Origin: CAXBES01 sp965367015
Lineage (GTDB): Bacteria > Bacteroidota > Bacteroidia > Flavobacteriales > Flavobacteriaceae
Reading direction: 5' to 3'
DNA length: 7,912 nucleotides
NCBI GenBank assembly: GCA_965367015.1
Contig: CBDUGY010000124.1
Span: 1 to 7,912 of the forward strand
In this document: piece by piece, positions 5,771 to 7,912 of the stretch
Numbering within the stretch: the stretch's first letter is position 1
How the letters are laid out: each line of letters begins with the position of its first letter
Translations under genes and position numbers: made by a program
Notes under the pieces: generated by a model
Database searches by the model: none
The model's input: the letters and a program-made list of their open reading frames with translations, nothing else
Told to the model about the DNA's origin: nothing

Positions 5771-5798
5771 TGTAACCAAAACTGTTACATATGTAACA
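5771..5798. promoter_or_regulatory. 16-bp perfect palindrome with an extra half-site (TGTAAC/GTTACA cluster)
   Basis: TGTTACATATGTAACA (5783-5798) is a perfect palindrome. A third half-site, TGTAAC, lies at 5771-5776, in the same orientation as and 21 bases (about two helical turns) from the copy at 5792-5797. This looks like a dimer operator with an auxiliary site. Alternatively, as RNA from the 5856 gene it forms a 6-bp stem with an ATAT loop followed by GTTTTGG, which would make a weak terminator. The regulator is unknown. Confidence 0.4.
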
Positions 5799-5855
5799 AG
5801 ACTAGTTTTACAAAGTAAATGAAGGTTGGAGGAAAGTATTCTTCAGAATAAATGA

Positions 5856-7912
5856 CTATTGTATACTATAGCACAAAATTTCATTCTCTGCACCTCTTAC
5901 AACGATTCCCAGTCTATTTTTGCTGGTTATATTACCGATAACAGCATCAGAAGTACCATAAACAGGCAAACCGAAAAGTAGTGTGCCTGCTTTATTGTAC
6001 ACGTAGACTTTATTTTCCTGTGTTTCAGTTACAGAAATATATACTGCCTTATTGGCTGTAAAGATTCTGGGACGGGTGTAAATACCAAATGGTAGTTCTA
6101 CTAATTTTCCGTTAATGCGCAAGAGGTTTTCATTTAAAGTAACTTTAGTCGACCCACTGATAGTAAAAGAATATCCCTCTGAAACATCGAGTTTGGTTGT
6201 GCTTACTTTCCCTGATTGTGAGATGCTATGCTTAATATCATCTGTTGTAATTACAACAAAATTATTGGCTTCTTTTGCGATAGGCATTTCAGAAAAACTA
6301 AACTTTTTCGAGACATCTACTCTGGATTTTCCAACTCTACTCAAAATATTAAGCTTTCCACTCTCTTCGGCAATCAGTATATAGTCTTTATTACTCATTC
6401 GAATATGTTGTGGAGCTAATACAATTTTGGATTTCGCTTTCGTAAACGTAAAACCTTTTACAATTTTCGCTTCAGAATTATACATTAAAACCTCTTTATC
6501 CTGTACAATTATAAATCTGTATTTTCGATTCTTGTCATAGTCGAATACAGCAAGCGGCTGTGTAATAGGATCTTTGAATTTTATCGGGAAAGGCGCTACA
6601 GGTTTTCCTGTTCTGTCTAAAACATAGAAGATTTTTTCTGTGGCGAACGCCAATTGTTTCTTACCATTTCTAAGAATATCAATCTCTTGTATCTCCCCTA
6701 AAATCGGACTGTCGAGTTTTTGCTTCCATAAGATTTTCCCGGACGCAGAGATAAGGTATAGGTTGTTAGCCATATCCTGAACAACTACATCTTCCCCTTT
6801 TGTTCGATGGTTACTAAATAATTGCGGATTGGTTAAAATTTGGTTTTCCAGTGTGACACTAAATTGCTCGGAGACTCTTCCCGTAGTTTTCTTATTTTCT
6901 GATGCTTGATTACAAACAAAATTTATATGTGCAAAATCTCGATCATAACTAAACTGAAGCGCACTAAAAGGGTAATCCTCTAGAGTTACTTTATCGATGC
7001 CTGTGGCTGAATCCTCATCAAAAAATGCTGAAACGAGTTGAGGGAGATTGCCATTTAAGCCATAGAATAAAAGGGATGAAGCATTGCTAAGTTGAGAAGA
7101 CGACGCATCAAAGTAACTGCTTTTACTTAATGTATTATTACTTTTAAAGGCACTGATAATTTCCTGAGCAGTTGCTTCAGTTTCAGTAAAAACAAAGAAA
7201 TTATCTATTTGAAAAATATAATTAGCAGAGCTTTCAGAAATAAGAGGTGCAAAAGTGTTGGTGAAAAATTCCGGCTTATTGAACTTAAATAATGTCACAT
7301 CTCTGAATAAACTGCTTTCAGAAATGAATGGTGCCAGACTTACATTTGTTAGTTCCGGGTCAATACTCTTTATAACTACTGCATTACCATCCTTAAAAGT
7401 GAGTTGACCTACTTCGTTACATGAGGCAAGAATCCCGGTTGAATTGACTTCCAAGGGGCTCCCTCTATAGGTTGCGAGATTTTTTGTCAACAATTCGGCA
7501 TCGTTGAAGGTGAATGAAATAACTCCCGATGTATTAACCGGAATTATGTTGGCAATATCATTCTGCTGTGGAATTTGCCCGTTAAAAACTGAGAGTAATT
7601 GAGGGATGGTATCACGGGCTAAGGCAACTCCCGTGGCATTAATCGCATCGGGTAAAACCACTACATCGAGGCCAAAATAGGAAGCGAAACGAATATTCTC
7701 ATTTCCATTTAAGGAAATATTATCTGCGGGTAAAATGGTTGTAAAATCTCCTGAATGATTGAGGTTGTAAATCTTTCTAAAATCGGTTGCTTTGTTTACT
7801 TTATCATCCAAGATGTTTTGTAGCAGTTGTTCTGAAGAAGTTGCAATAAACACACTATCTTTTATAGCGATGAAGGCGACCTCCTGGTCGATGGTAATTC
7901 GTTGTATTGATT
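5856..7912 (-). CDS. Large protein with DUF3352-like duplicated region and C-terminal beta-propeller-like half; N-terminus missing
   Basis: The frame is open past the right edge of the window. 684 residues are visible, beginning ...SIQRITIDQEVAFIAIKDS before the in-frame GTG at 7853. That GTG is not credible as the start because the coding character continues through it. Counting from the GTG, residues 1-310 contain two related units. VFIATSSEQLLQNIL...NKATDFRKIYN (1-30) resembles FFVFTETEATAQEIISAF...SKSSYFDA (219-250), and APFISESS (174-181) is echoed by APLISESS (202-209). The pattern recalls DUF3352 proteins. From about 350 on, short strand repeats (DMANNLYLISASGKILWKQKL, EKIFYVLDRTGKPVAPFPI, YRFIIVQDKEVLMYNSEAKIV, NKVYVYNKAGTLLFGLPVYG) suggest a PQQ/WD-type propeller. 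No catalytic motif is visible. Secretion is plausible but cannot be checked without the N-terminus. Function unknown. Confidence 0.8.
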   Translation of the reverse strand, partial: SIQRITIDQEVAFIAIKDSVFIATSSEQLLQNILDDKVNKATDFRKIYNLNHSGDFTTILPADNISLNGNENIRFASYFGLDVVVLPDAINATGVALARDTIPQLLSVFNGQIPQQNDIANIIPVNTSGVISFTFNDAELLTKNLATYRGSPLEVNSTGILASCNEVGQLTFKDGNAVVIKSIDPELTNVSLAPFISESSLFRDVTLFKFNKPEFFTNTFAPLISESSANYIFQIDNFFVFTETEATAQEIISAFKSNNTLSKSSYFDASSSQLSNASSLLFYGLNGNLPQLVSAFFDEDSATGIDKVTLEDYPFSALQFSYDRDFAHINFVCNQASENKKTTGRVSEQFSVTLENQILTNPQLFSNHRTKGEDVVVQDMANNLYLISASGKILWKQKLDSPILGEIQEIDILRNGKKQLAFATEKIFYVLDRTGKPVAPFPIKFKDPITQPLAVFDYDKNRKYRFIIVQDKEVLMYNSEAKIVKGFTFTKAKSKIVLAPQHIRMSNKDYILIAEESGKLNILSRVGKSRVDVSKKFSFSEMPIAKEANNFVVITTDDIKHSISQSGKVSTTKLDVSEGYSFTISGSTKVTLNENLLRINGKLVELPFGIYTRPRIFTANKAVYISVTETQENKVYVYNKAGTLLFGLPVYGTSDAVIGNITSKNRLGIVVRGAENEILCYSIQ

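Larger units (their letters stand above)
5534..5855. other. 322-base intergenic region with clustered regulatory-looking elements
   Basis: I see no convincing gene here; plus-strand open frames that run in from the OmpA gene are shadows. The region separates two minus-strand genes and should hold the end of the 5856 gene's transcript and the control region of the OmpA gene. It contains a TTTG/TATCTTTG promoter, inverted repeats at 5614-5630 and 5679-5703, and a palindrome at 5783-5798. Two further small elements are present. TCAAAGTG occurs at 5577-5584 and 5619-5626, 42 bases apart. A second TTCAAAGATA copy lies at 5731-5740 beside a small GC hairpin (AGGG-TGCG-CCCT, 5740-5751). No strong intrinsic terminator with a T-run was found. 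Confidence 0.6.

Noticed and set aside
7851..7853. GTG 7853 as the start of the right-edge protein
   Set aside because: The frame stays open and protein-like to the window end (ITIDQEVAFIAIKDS precedes it), so the real start is outside the window.
1..7912. Mobile element, CRISPR array, tRNA or defence/toxin system
   Set aside because: No transposase-like frame, terminal repeats, spaced direct repeats, cloverleaf or known defence motifs were seen; gene content is core envelope and metabolism.

Overview
The window looks like chromosomal DNA of a Bacteroidota bacterium, most likely a member of the Flavobacteriaceae. The sequence is AT-rich, starts mostly lack a Shine-Dalgarno sequence, and upstream regions carry the phylum's own promoter elements (TTTG about 19-21 bases before TAnnTTTG). 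The gene families also fit: a LuxR-type regulator tethered in the membrane with a periplasmic domain, an OmpA protein with an extra sandwich-like domain, and secreted proteins with AQ-type signal cleavage sites. No mobile element, CRISPR array, tRNA or rRNA was seen.

Left block (1-1742, minus strand): a thioredoxin-fold exported protein that is cut by the window edge and has WCGDS in place of CxxC. Upstream of it on the same strand is a membrane-spanning transcription factor (periplasmic domain, one membrane helix, C-terminal LuxR/GerE DNA-binding domain). Its promoter is the clearest regulatory signal in the window and settles its start at 1685.

Middle block (1784-3421, plus strand): a tight three-gene operon consisting of a 52-residue YqaE/Pmp3 membrane protein, a methionine-rich lipoprotein of unknown function, and lipB (octanoyltransferase of lipoic acid synthesis). 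The gaps are 3 bases and a 1-base stop/start overlap.

Right-middle block (3499-5533, minus strand): an OmpA-family peptidoglycan-binding protein with a coiled-coil and polylysine N-terminal region, followed 16 bases later by a secreted DUF3108-like protein. These two are probably one transcription unit. It converges on lipB across 77 bases.

The 322-base gap at 5534-5855 is the richest non-coding stretch. It holds a candidate promoter for the OmpA gene, an 8-bp inverted repeat wrapped around that promoter's upstream element, a second inverted repeat in the leader, and a perfect 16-bp palindrome with a third half-site nearby.

Right edge (5856-7912, minus strand): the 3' part of a large protein with a duplicated N-terminal unit resembling DUF3352 and a C-terminal half that looks like a beta-propeller. 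Its start lies outside the window.

Most of the window is ordinary core genome. The items worth a second look are the one-protein transmembrane regulator beside the CxxC-less thioredoxin-like gene, the possibly leaderless YqaE transcript, the unknown lipoprotein coupled to lipB, the hybrid OmpA protein, and the operator-like elements at 5534-5855.
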